NCBI RefSeq assembly: GCF_010728325.1
Contig: NZ_AP022570.1
Coordinates: 1,984,001-2,048,000, forward strand
DNA from: Mycolicibacterium poriferae
GTDB lineage: Bacteria > Actinomycetota > Actinomycetes > Mycobacteriales > Mycobacteriaceae
Direction of reading: 5' to 3'
Length of the DNA stretch: 64,000 nucleotides
A program made the translations under genes and the position numbers. The notes under the pieces are model-generated. The model was given only the letters and a program-made list of their open reading frames with translations, did no database searches and had not been told where the DNA came from. Below, piece by piece: positions 26,812-36,987 of the stretch; position 1 is the first letter of the stretch; each line of letters starts with the position of its first letter.

Positions 26812-27540
26812 CTACCGCTCCATCAGCTGCTGACCCGGCCCGACCGCCTTGCGGCCGATCAGGCTCAACGAATGCCACATGGTGACCTGGTTGGCGGTCA
26901 GCACCGGCTTGCCGAGTTCGTGTTCCAGGTCGGCGATCACGTCGTAGGTCGGCAGGTTGGTGCAGCTAATGAACACCGCCTGCGCGTCCTCGGTGTCGGT
27001 CTCGCGGACCAGCTGGGCGGTGACGTCGTGCGGCACCGTCCAGATGTCGGACGTCAGGCCCAGCCCGGCGGCCGCGGTCACCTCGATGCCCGACTCACCC
27101 AGGAACGCCGTCAATCCGACGGTCAGGTCGGCGGTGTACGGGGTGGCCGTGGCGACGCGGGTGTAGCCGAGGTAGCGCAACGCCGAGAGCAGGGCGCCGC
27201 TGGTGGTCAACGCCAGCGGCGACCCTGCCGCCAGCATCGCCTCGACCAGGGCCTGCTCGGCCAGCGGTCCGCCGACGAAGCTGCCCGATGTGCAGGCATA
27301 CGCGGTGACCAGCGGGCCGACCGCCGAGACGTCGGTGACACACTGCGCTGCGTGTTCGGGGTCGGAGATGTGCACGGCCATCTCCATGGTGGCCGGCATG
27401 GGGGCGAAGGGCAGTCGGGTGATGTGGAGGCTCACGTCATTGGGAAGCCACCGCCAGAGTTCGCGATCCAGCGCGAAATCGTAGGGCACTACAACGCCGA
27501 TACCGGCTTGCTGCAGAGGTGGCGACGGGTTCATTGGCAC
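26812..27540 (-). CDS. Asp/Glu racemase / maleate cis-trans isomerase-like protein, two Cys
   Basis: 242 aa from GTG 27540; an ATG at 27534 is an alternative. Both catalytic cysteines of the superfamily are visible: C83 in YACTSGSFVGG and C193 in FISCTNLPTYD. The C-terminus PVLTANQVTMWHSLSLIG closely resembles the paralogue at 23082. Related enzymes isomerise maleate to fumarate or racemise amino or hydantoin acids. It is divergent from the hydroxyacid dehydrogenase-amidase operon across operator C. Confidence 0.85.
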   Translation of the reverse strand: MPMNPSPPLQQAGIGVVVPYDFALDRELWRWLPNDVSLHITRLPFAPMPATMEMAVHISDPEHAAQCVTDVSAVGPLVTAYACTSGSFVGGPLAEQALVEAMLAAGSPLALTTSGALLSALRYLGYTRVATATPYTADLTVGLTAFLGESGIEVTAAAGLGLTSDIWTVPHDVTAQLVRETDTEDAQAVFISCTNLPTYDVIADLEHELGKPVLTANQVTMWHSLSLIGRKAVGPGQQLMER

Positions 27541-27571
27541 AGTGTGGGGCCACTTAGCACACGCCGCAAGT

Positions 27572-27587
27572 CGATTGTTGACAATCG
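27572..27587. promoter_or_regulatory. GntR-type operator C
   Basis: Perfect 7+2+7 palindrome: CGATTGT, TG, ACAATCG. It shares the GATTGT-NN-ACAATC core with operator A and sits in the 74-bp gap between the divergent starts 27540 and 27615. Confidence 0.72.
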
Positions 27588-27614
27588 GACCATCTGATTC
27601 CTAACCTGTGCCCA

Positions 27615-28589
27615 ATGCCTGGATTTCGCCCGGTTGTCGCGGTGTTGTGCGCGAAACCAGATGACCGCCCGCCTGGTCTCGAAGACCTGCCCGTCGACTT
27701 CCGGTTCTGCGACGCCGCCGGCCTGGCCGACGCGGTCCGCGGGGCCCAGGGGCTGCTGCTGTGGGACTTCTTCTCGACCGCCGTGCGCGACGTGTGGAAG
27801 GACGCCGACGCACTGGAGTGGATCCACATCACCGCCGCCGGCGTGGACACGTTGTTGTTCGACGAGCTACGGGATTCCGCGGTCGTGGTGACCAATGCCC
27901 GCGGGGTGTTCGACCGGCCGCTCGCCGAGTTCGTGCTGGGCGCGGTGATCGCGCACGCCAAGGACGCCCGCACCAGTTTCGCGTTGCAGGCCCGCCACGA
28001 GTGGCGCCACCGCGAGACCCGCAGCATCACCGGCGCCACCGCGCTGGTCGTCGGCACCGGCGGCATCGGCCGCGAGATCGCCAAGCTGCTGCGCGCGGCC
28101 GGGCTGGACGTGCGCGGCGCCGGCCGGCACACCGCCACCGACGACCCCGATTTCGGCGAGATCGTCTCCAGCGCAGAGCTTTCCACGCATGCCCGGTGGG
28201 CCGATCACCTGATCCTGGCCGCCCCGCTGACCGACGCGACCCGCGGTCTGGTCGACGCCACGGTATTGGCCGCGATGAAACCCGACGCGCATCTGGTCAA
28301 CATCGCCCGCGGCCCGATGGTCGACGAGGTTGCCCTGCTCGACGCGCTGACCACCCACCAGATCGGTGGTGCCACACTGGATGTGTTCGACACCGAACCG
28401 CTGCCACCGGATCATCCGCTGTGGGACGCGCCGAACGTGACGATCACCGCGCACATGTCCGCCGACGTCGTCGGGTGGCGCGACGAGCTGGCCGCACAGT
28501 TCGCGACCAATGCGCGGCGCTGGCTGGCCGGGGAGGGCCTGCACAACGTGGTGGACAAGAAGCTGGGCTACATCCCGGGAGGGCAGTGA
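27615..28589 (+). CDS. D-2-hydroxyacid dehydrogenase, NAD(P)-dependent
   Basis: 324 aa. Rossmann motif VVGTGGIGREIAKLL lies near residue 145. The catalytic triad is visible as Arg in LVNIARGPMVDE, Glu in DVFDTEPLP and His in VTITAHMSAD. The enzyme would interconvert a 2-oxoacid and a D-2-hydroxyacid, and could be paired with the FAD/Fe-S oxidase, which uses the same class of compound. Its stop codon overlaps the amidase start (TGATG), so the two are co-translated. Confidence 0.88.
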   Translation: MPGFRPVVAVLCAKPDDRPPGLEDLPVDFRFCDAAGLADAVRGAQGLLLWDFFSTAVRDVWKDADALEWIHITAAGVDTLLFDELRDSAVVVTNARGVFDRPLAEFVLGAVIAHAKDARTSFALQARHEWRHRETRSITGATALVVGTGGIGREIAKLLRAAGLDVRGAGRHTATDDPDFGEIVSSAELSTHARWADHLILAAPLTDATRGLVDATVLAAMKPDAHLVNIARGPMVDEVALLDALTTHQIGGATLDVFDTEPLPPDHPLWDAPNVTITAHMSADVVGWRDELAAQFATNARRWLAGEGLHNVVDKKLGYIPGGQ

Positions 28590-30013
28590 TGTCGGACGCG
28601 TCGATGCCCGAAGCGACCGAACTCGTTGCCGGCTACCGGGACAAGAGCATCTCCCCGGTGGAGGCCACCCAGGCCGCACTCGACGCGATCGAGGCCTACG
28701 ACGACGCGGTCAACGCGTTTGTCCTCGTCGACCCCGAGGGCGCCCTCGCGGCGGCCAAGGAGTCCGAAGCGCGTTGGCACGCCGGGGAACCGCTGGGCCC
28801 GGGCGACGGGGTGCCGACGTCGATCAAGGACATCTTCCTGACCCGCGGCTGGCCGACGCTGCGGGGCAGCGCGCTGGTCGACACCGCCGGCCCGTGGGAC
28901 GAGGACGCCCCGTGCGTGGCGCGGCTGCGCGAAACCGGCGCGGTGATCCTGGGTAAGACCACCACCCCGGAGTACGCGTGGAAGGGCGTCACCGACTCGA
29001 TCGCGTTCGGGCCGACCGGTAACCCGTGGAACCCGGCGACGACGGCCGGCGGTTCCAGCGGCGGCAGCGCCGCGGCGGTCGGGCTGGGCATGGGCCCGTG
29101 GTCGGTGGGCACCGACGGCGGTGGCTCCGTGCGGATTCCGGCCGGCTTCACCGGCACCGTCGCGCTCAAACCCACGTTCGGGTTGATCCCGCACTACCCG
29201 CCGAGCCCGTTCGGCACGCTGGCGCATTCGGGCCCGATGACCCGCACCGTGCGCGACACCGCGGCGCTGATGGATGTGATCACCGGCTTCGACGCCCGCG
29301 ACTGGGCGGCGATGCCGACCCCGACGCGCTCGTTCCTCGACGGCCTCGACACCGGCGTGGCGGGGCTGCGCATCGGGTTCTCCCCGGATCTCGGCTACGT
29401 GTACAACGATCCCGACGTCGACGCCGCGGTGCGCGCGGCCGTGGCGGCGCTGGCCGAGGCGGGCGCGATCGTCGACGAGGTCGACCCCGGGTTCAGCGAC
29501 CCCGTCGACGCGTTCCACGTGCTGTGGTTCTCCGGGGAGGCCAAGGTGCTCGAACCCTACGGGTCGCTGGCCGAGCTGACCGGCCGCGCCGATCCCGGGC
29601 TGCTTCGCACCGCGGCGGCCGGGTCGCGCTGCTCGGCGTCGGACTACCTGGACGCGATGGCGGTGCGAATGCGGCTGGGCCAGTTGATGGGTCGCTTCCA
29701 CCAGGACTACGACGTGCTGATCACCCCGACGCTGCCGCTGCCGGCGTTCCCGGTGGGCCAGGATGTGCCGGACGGGTCACCGTCACCGGACTGGACCAGC
29801 TGGACGCCCTACACATATCCGTTCAACATGACCCAGCAGCCGGCGCTGAGCGTGCCGTGCGGGTTCACCGCTGCCGGTCTGCCGGTCGGGCTGCAGATCG
29901 TCGCGGCCCGCCACGCCGATGCGACGGTGCTGCGAGTCGGACAGGCCTACCAATCGGTGACCGACTGGCACCGACGCACCCCCACACTGATGACGCAGGA
30001 GGACATTTCGTGA
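28589..30013 (+). CDS. Amidase signature-family amidohydrolase
   Basis: 474 aa. The Ser-cisSer-Lys triad is K80 (PTSIKDIF), S156 (AGGSSGGSAA) and S180 (DGGGSVRIPA), with spacings that match the family. It hydrolyses an amide to acid plus ammonia; the substrate is unknown. In the operon it lies between the D-2-hydroxyacid dehydrogenase and DUF3830, overlapping both. The same frame is open far upstream (to 27761), but that is the dehydrogenase shadow. Confidence 0.9.
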   Translation: MSDASMPEATELVAGYRDKSISPVEATQAALDAIEAYDDAVNAFVLVDPEGALAAAKESEARWHAGEPLGPGDGVPTSIKDIFLTRGWPTLRGSALVDTAGPWDEDAPCVARLRETGAVILGKTTTPEYAWKGVTDSIAFGPTGNPWNPATTAGGSSGGSAAAVGLGMGPWSVGTDGGGSVRIPAGFTGTVALKPTFGLIPHYPPSPFGTLAHSGPMTRTVRDTAALMDVITGFDARDWAAMPTPTRSFLDGLDTGVAGLRIGFSPDLGYVYNDPDVDAAVRAAVAALAEAGAIVDEVDPGFSDPVDAFHVLWFSGEAKVLEPYGSLAELTGRADPGLLRTAAAGSRCSASDYLDAMAVRMRLGQLMGRFHQDYDVLITPTLPLPAFPVGQDVPDGSPSPDWTSWTPYTYPFNMTQQPALSVPCGFTAAGLPVGLQIVAARHADATVLRVGQAYQSVTDWHRRTPTLMTQEDIS

Positions 30014-30516
30014 GCAGACTGATCACCGTCTCGTTGGACAAGCGAGGGGTGAGCTGCCCGGCGCGGCTGCTTGACGAGGCCGCCCCGCGGACGTGCGCGG
30101 CGGTGTGGGACGCGCTGGCCGACGGTCCGCTCTCCGCGCCGGTGTTTCACGGCAAGTACGCCCGCAACGAGATCTACACGCTGCTGCCGGCGTTCGCCGC
30201 GGCCGACCCGGGGCTGGAGAACACCACAGTGACACCGATTCCCGGGGACCTGTGCTGGTTTTCGTTCAGCTCCGATCAGCTCGGCAACCCGGCTTACGGG
30301 TACGAGAATTCGACCGGCACCGGCACCCAAGGCGCGATTGTCGACCTGGCGCTGTTCTACGGCCGCAACAACCTGCTGATCAACGGTGACCAGGGCTGGG
30401 TGCCGGGCAACGTGTTCGGCGAGATCATCGAGGGCCTGTCCGCGATGGCCGAGGCGTGCCAGGACCTGTGGATGGGCGGGGTGCGCGGCGAGACGCTGAG
30501 CTTTCAGCGCGCCTGA
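30010..30516 (+). CDS. DUF3830 (cyclophilin-like fold) protein
   Basis: 168 aa. Conserved-looking segments are NEIYTLLP, the PGDLCWFSFSSDQLGNPAYGYE stretch and the C-terminal half after LFYGRNNLLINGDQGW. This pattern fits DUF3830, a small family with a cyclophilin-like barrel and no established reaction. The GTG at 30010 overlaps the amidase stop. The last 13 bp overlap the convergent acyltransferase gene. Co-transcription with an amidase points to a role on the same substrate, for example as an accessory or second hydrolase. Confidence 0.8.
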   Translation: MSRLITVSLDKRGVSCPARLLDEAAPRTCAAVWDALADGPLSAPVFHGKYARNEIYTLLPAFAAADPGLENTTVTPIPGDLCWFSFSSDQLGNPAYGYENSTGTGTQGAIVDLALFYGRNNLLINGDQGWVPGNVFGEIIEGLSAMAEACQDLWMGGVRGETLSFQRA

Positions 30517-31793
30517 ACGATCGTGATGCCCGCGGCCGGTTCCAGGGCATCGGGCCGCATCGCGTAGGAAACCAGGGCCAACGTCACCAGCACCAGACCG
30601 GCCACCAGCGCGACCTTGGTGGCGCGCTCGATGTGCAGCAGGCCGTGCTCCATCGCGCGCATGCCGTCGCGGATCTTCTCCCGGCTGGCGTGCCGCAGCG
30701 GCTTCTCGATCGCGTGGTGCAGCAGCAGCGCCAGCCCGAACGTCAGGCACAGCACGCTGGCGTAGTGGTAGACGCTGCCATGCATCAACGCGGCGAGCAG
30801 CACGATCACCGGCCAGTACACCAGGAACAGCGCGAACGCGAGGTCGCCCAGGTAGGTGCTGACGCGGTTGCGCAGCAGCGGCTGGAAGGCCGGCTCGCCG
30901 CCGATGCCGGCGGCGATGACCAGCGCGGCGCCGACGACCGGCAGCAGCGCCCACGGGGCGGGGTAGCCGACGGTGGTCTCGTTGATCACGAACAGGCTGG
31001 CGACGATGATCGCCACCCCAGCCCAGGACAACAGCGGCTTCACGAGCGCCGGGGTGCGGGCGAGGAAGCCGGCGGCGGTGGCCAGCAGTGCACCGACGCC
31101 GAGCTCCCAGACGCGGGCGAAGGTGTTGAAGTAGGCCCAGTCCGGTGCGTTCGCCGAGCTGGACAGCGACCACGCCAGCGAGGCGACCACCAGGATGCCG
31201 GCCGCCCCGGCCACAAGGGCGGTCTTGCGAGCCTGAGACCAGGCGAGGGCGGCCGCGATCATCGCGGCGGCCAGGATCACCAGCGGCCACGCCAGCCAGA
31301 ACTGCTCACCGACCGACAGTGCCCAGAAGTGCAGCAACGGTGACGCCGAAATCGGGCCCGCGAACTGGTCGGCGCCGAGGAAGGCAAAGTGCCAGTTGGC
31401 GGCGAAGACCGCGGCCAACACCGCGTCGATGCCGACCTGCTCGGCGCGAGTCTGAGGGAGGACCAGCAGCGCCGCGATGTAGGTCAGCAGCAGGACGACG
31501 GTGGCGGCGGGGACGATGCGCAGCGTGCGGCCCCAGAGGAAGTGCCCGACCGCCATGGTTTTGCTGTGTTTCCCGCCCCGCAACAGCGCTGCCGTGACGA
31601 GGTAACCCGACAGGACTAGAAATATGTCGATCCCGACGAAGCCACCGACGGGTTGCCCCCACAGGCTGTGAGCGACCACCGCGACGATGGCCACGGCTCG
31701 CAAACCTTGAAGGTCGAAACGAAAGTTTGCTTCTGCTGCTTTGCGATCGCGTCGGCGAGCAGAATGTCGGTATCGATCCAGCGTAGTAGTCAT
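30504..31793 (-). CDS. Acyltransferase 3 family membrane protein (OafA-like)
   Basis: 429 aa with about ten membrane helices. The N-terminal FRFDLQGLRAVAIVAVVAHSL contains the conserved GLRA-V-H block with the catalytic His, and GFVGIDIFLVLSGYLVTAALL plus FWALSVGEQFWLAWP are typical of the family. Such proteins O-acylate surface glycans or lipids. The ATG at 31793 is preceded by GGGGGG. There is no C-terminal SGNH domain. It could modify a cell-wall polysaccharide, possibly the product of the locus to the right, but that is positional inference only. Confidence 0.88.
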   Translation of the reverse strand: MTTTLDRYRHSARRRDRKAAEANFRFDLQGLRAVAIVAVVAHSLWGQPVGGFVGIDIFLVLSGYLVTAALLRGGKHSKTMAVGHFLWGRTLRIVPAATVVLLLTYIAALLVLPQTRAEQVGIDAVLAAVFAANWHFAFLGADQFAGPISASPLLHFWALSVGEQFWLAWPLVILAAAMIAAALAWSQARKTALVAGAAGILVVASLAWSLSSSANAPDWAYFNTFARVWELGVGALLATAAGFLARTPALVKPLLSWAGVAIIVASLFVINETTVGYPAPWALLPVVGAALVIAAGIGGEPAFQPLLRNRVSTYLGDLAFALFLVYWPVIVLLAALMHGSVYHYASVLCLTFGLALLLHHAIEKPLRHASREKIRDGMRAMEHGLLHIERATKVALVAGLVLVTLALVSYAMRPDALEPAAGITIVQAR

Positions 31794-32032
31794 CGTTGCC
31801 CCCCAGCTGAGAAATGCTACGTACGTCAAATCATCGCTGAAAAACGCAGTTTGGAAAAGTTGGCAAATTTCTGTGTGGCCGGGATCACTGTCGCGATGGT
31901 GCGACGATTCGGTGCATCCGGCGGCCCAGTGGGGCCCAGCAAACTCGGATGTGAGCGGATTGTTACCGTCGTCGTGGTTTGACTCGGTTACTGTTCGTCA
32001 GGGGGCTCACAGCAGACGTGGAGGGGATTCTC

Positions 32033-32374
32033 ATGCGCAAGCAGTTGAAGATCGCGTTGGCGGCAGTCATGGCCGCTGGTGGCATGCTCACCGTGGCAGC
32101 GCCCGCGGCGGCGGCCCAGGAGGGCAATCCCGGCCCGTGGGAGATGCCGGATGTGCGGGGGGAAATCCTTCAGCGGGCGATCAATTCTGTGTTGAGCGTG
32201 ACCGGCGATGTCGACTTGGATCTCGAGTTGCGCAACAGAAAAGATGCACGCGAGGTCATCAATTACACCAACTGGGAAGTGTGCGCCCAGGCTCCGCGCG
32301 GTGGCCAGAACATCTCGCAGAAGGCGAAGCGCGTGATCTTGGTGGTACGGCGGCCAAACACCTCCGGCTGTTGA
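32033..32374 (+). CDS. Small secreted PASTA-like protein, paralogue of 16101-16454
   Basis: 113 aa. The signal peptide ends near APAAAAQEG. The mature protein starts WEMPDVRGEILQRAINSVL, aligning with the 16101 protein, and both keep a Cys after NWEVC/NWMVC and another at the C-terminus. The ribosome binding site GGAGGGG lies 7 bp upstream of the ATG at 32033. The mature part carries more basic residues than its paralogue. Function unknown. Confidence 0.8.
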   Translation: MRKQLKIALAAVMAAGGMLTVAAPAAAAQEGNPGPWEMPDVRGEILQRAINSVLSVTGDVDLDLELRNRKDAREVINYTNWEVCAQAPRGGQNISQKAKRVILVVRRPNTSGC

Positions 32375-32605
32375 GCGTCAGAGGTTCGGTGATCTGACAA
32401 CCAACACCCACGGTTCCTTCCGTTGAGAGGTCGCGTTGCGACCCCGGACTGAGATGACTGAACTGGAGCCGGTCGTCGGGTGACTGATGATGGGCATCGG
32501 CCTAGCGCTCGCGGAGCACTGATTGCCGCTATCTTATGTCGGGGAGTAAATCGTCTCTCGCGCCGCACGGCGGGCGCGGTATCGGGGTGGAATGAGGCTT
32601 TTCGC

Positions 32606-33943
32606 ATGAAAATGGCTGTTGTTGGAACGGGCTATTTGGGCGCCACCCATGCCGCGTGCATGGCTCGCCTCGGTCATGAGGTCATGGGTGTCGACATCGA
32701 CGAGGCGAAGCTCAGCAAGCTGCGATCCGGTGAGATGCCGTTCTACGAGCCAGGGCTCGAAGAGCTGACGCGAGAAATGGTCGCTTCGGGAAGACTCCAG
32801 TTCACCTCGTCGTACGAGGAGGCGGCAGAGTTCGCCGATGTGCACTTCCTCGCCGTCGGCACTCCCCAGAAGCGTGGTGAGTTCGCGGCCGACGTGTCGG
32901 CCCTTGAGTCGGTGATCAAACTGCTCGCGCCGTTGATCAACAGGCCGGCAGTCATTCTCGGAAAGTCGACGGTGCCAGTGGGAACGGCGCAGGAGATGCG
33001 GGCACTTGCCCGTAGCCTGTCGCCGGTCGGCGACGACCTCGAGCTCGGCTGGAATCCCGAGTTTCTCCGGGAGGGACACGCTATCAAGGACACCCTCGAG
33101 CCAGATCGCCTCGTCGTGGGCGTTGCCGACGATGGAGCCGGTCGAGCCGAGGCGGTTGCACGCGAGGTGTATGCAGATCTTCTGGCCAACGGTGTCCCGT
33201 TCTTGCTGACCGACCTCGCCACCGCCGAGCTTGCGAAGACTGCCGCCAACGCCTTCTTGGCGACGAAAATCTCGTTCATCAATGCGATCGCCGAAGTATG
33301 TGAGGCGGCAGGTGCCGACGTCGTACAACTGGCCGACGCCTTGGGCTATGACTCTCGGATTGGGCGCGCATTCCTCAACGCCGGTCTGGGGTTCGGGGGC
33401 GGCTGCCTGCCGAAGGACATCCGTGCGTTCATGGCTCGTGCCGGCGAAATGGGTGCCGCTCAGGCGTTGACCTTCCTCAGAGAGGTCGACAGCATCAACA
33501 TGCGTCGCCGCACCCAGATGGTCGAGATGGTCAAGCAGAGTTGTGGAGAACTTCTCGGTGCCCATGTAGCCGTGCTGGGAGCGGCGTTCAAACCCGACTC
33601 CGACGACGTCCGGGACTCCCCGGCGCTCAATGTCGCTGGCCAGCTGCAATTACAGGGCGCTACGGTCAACGTCTACGACCCCAAAGCGATGGACAATTCG
33701 CGGGCTCTGTTCCCGACGCTGGGTTACTCCACGTCGGCGCTTGAGGCCTGCGACAACGCCGACGTTGTTGTCGTACTGACGGAGTGGAAGGAATTCCGCA
33801 ATCTCGACCCCGTCGAGCTTGCCGGGATCGTCCGCCAGCGAAAGATGATCGATGGCAGGAACTGTCTCGACCCCGCAAGATGGATCGGAGCCGGCTGGCA
33901 ATACCGAGGGTTCGGTAGAGCGTCATCCCGGACAGCGAACTAG
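32606..33943 (+). CDS. ugd: UDP-glucose 6-dehydrogenase
   Basis: 445 aa, UDP-glucose/GDP-mannose dehydrogenase family. The N-terminal NAD site is AVVGTGYLGATHA, the nucleotide-sugar region includes NPEFLREGHAI, and the catalytic cysteine is C267 in GFGGGCLPKDIRAF. The C-terminal UDP-binding domain begins near AFKPDSDDVRDSPALN. It makes UDP-glucuronate, the direct precursor of the UDP-xylose synthesised by the decarboxylase at 63005-63946. I chose ATG 32606 because the protein then starts at the NAD-binding strand as in homologues. Confidence 0.9.
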   Translation: MKMAVVGTGYLGATHAACMARLGHEVMGVDIDEAKLSKLRSGEMPFYEPGLEELTREMVASGRLQFTSSYEEAAEFADVHFLAVGTPQKRGEFAADVSALESVIKLLAPLINRPAVILGKSTVPVGTAQEMRALARSLSPVGDDLELGWNPEFLREGHAIKDTLEPDRLVVGVADDGAGRAEAVAREVYADLLANGVPFLLTDLATAELAKTAANAFLATKISFINAIAEVCEAAGADVVQLADALGYDSRIGRAFLNAGLGFGGGCLPKDIRAFMARAGEMGAAQALTFLREVDSINMRRRTQMVEMVKQSCGELLGAHVAVLGAAFKPDSDDVRDSPALNVAGQLQLQGATVNVYDPKAMDNSRALFPTLGYSTSALEACDNADVVVVLTEWKEFRNLDPVELAGIVRQRKMIDGRNCLDPARWIGAGWQYRGFGRASSRTAN

Positions 33944-34020
33944 GGTCTCTCAGTCGGAAGCGCGTCAAAATGCCGCATTCGAGATCCCGCGCGGCATTGA
34001 GGCTCCGTCGAGACAGATGA

Positions 34021-34299
34021 TCAACGCCGCATGTGTGTGCGTTCCAGCAGCGTGACCCGCTGCCAGCTGGCGTAGGAGTAGCGCAGCTTGTCCACCGGAT
34101 GTCCCCACGGGTTGAGTTCCTGCGGGCCCGGTTCGTGATGGCCGCCTCCCGCGCTGGCGAGCACGGTTGCTAGCGCAGCGATCTCCTCCATGCTTGGGTC
34201 GCCTTTGAGGATCTGGAAGTGCGGTTCCGGGGCGGGCGGGTTGTCGATCGTCATGTCCCGCGGGTCGGAGACCTCGGCGATGTCGGTGTCCTGGCTCAT
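34021..34299 (-). CDS. accE5: Acyl-CoA carboxylase epsilon subunit
   Basis: 92 aa. The C-terminal half contains the epsilon-subunit features [20 protein letters not shown] and [18 protein letters not shown]. In mycobacteria AccE5 joins AccA3 and AccD5 to form an acetyl/propionyl-CoA carboxylase supplying malonyl- and methylmalonyl-CoA for lipid synthesis. It follows accD5 by 49 bp, as expected. No maf gene follows. Confidence 0.9.
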   Translation of the reverse strand: MSQDTDIAEVSDPRDMTIDNPPAPEPHFQILKGDPSMEEIAALATVLASAGGGHHEPGPQELNPWGHPVDKLRYSYASWQRVTLLERTHMRR

Positions 34300-34348
34300 G
34301 GCTCACAGTCCTTGTCTGGCAGACGGTTCCGTCTAAGTGGGCGCGGGA

Positions 34349-36458
<2,110 letters not shown>

Positions 36459-36887
36459 ATGAACGCCATCGCAACCAAATTTCAGGTGGGTGCCGCCGCA
36501 CTCGCAATAGGCACCTCAGCCGCCCTCGCGCCCGTCGCGGCTAACGCCGCACCGGCCGTGCAAGTTCCGGCCGCTCCGGTGCATCAGGTCGCGGGCGACC
36601 TCGCCGCAGCTCCGGGCGACTTCATTTGGTTCTTCCAGGTCACCTCGGTCCAGCTTGCGGCGACATTTACCCGCAGCGCTACTTTTTGGACCGATACCAC
36701 CATCGCGATCTATGAAGCAAAGCTGGCGCGGAACCCTGACTCGATCTTTGCCCCCTTCTACAATCGGCGGATTGCGCAGCTGCAGACTCAGCGTGCGGCA
36801 TTTGGCCAGCTTTCTTTGAGTGCATGTCGGGATGGTGAAGGTATCTCTGCTGGCCCGTACGGTACAGTCACACGGGGTGCATGCTGA
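36459..36887 (+). CDS. Small secreted protein of unknown family
   Basis: 142 aa. The signal peptide has hydrophobic stretch VGAAALAIGTSAALAPVAA and an ANA-AP cleavage motif. The mature part contains an aromatic-rich segment (GDFIWFFQVTSVQLAATF) and two Cys near the C-terminus that may pair. A strong GGGGGGAC ribosome binding site precedes ATG 36459. It is the first gene of the island on this strand and is followed by a hairpin. Not recognised; extracytoplasmic. Confidence 0.75.
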   Translation: MNAIATKFQVGAAALAIGTSAALAPVAANAAPAVQVPAAPVHQVAGDLAAAPGDFIWFFQVTSVQLAATFTRSATFWTDTTIAIYEAKLARNPDSIFAPFYNRRIAQLQTQRAAFGQLSLSACRDGEGISAGPYGTVTRGAC

Positions 36888-36930
36888 CTCTCGTTGGTCG
36901 CTTGATACGAACTATCATTTCATAGCGTTG

Positions 36931-36964
36931 AAGCCTGTACGTCGCAAAGCCGACGTGCAGGCTT
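36931..36964 (+). terminator. Strong hairpin, terminator or attenuator before the DUF4012 gene
   Basis: AAGCCTGTACGTCG (36931-36944) pairs with CGACGTGCAGGCTT (36951-36964), 13 Watson-Crick pairs plus one G-U, with a 6-nt loop. The run TTTAACCTT follows. It lies between the secreted-protein gene and the polysaccharide operon, 24 bp before the next start, so it could end the first transcript or attenuate the second. Confidence 0.6.
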
Positions 36965-36987
36965 TAACCTTGCGCAGGGAATTGTGA

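Noticed and set aside
18151..30516. Interpretation of the catabolic cluster as an ectoine-degradation (doe/eut) locus
   Set aside because: An aminotransferase, aldehyde dehydrogenase and EutA-like racemase family fit partly, but the essential ectoine hydrolase DoeA and the deacetylase DoeB, threonine-dehydratase-like EutB and cyclodeaminase-like EutC are all missing.
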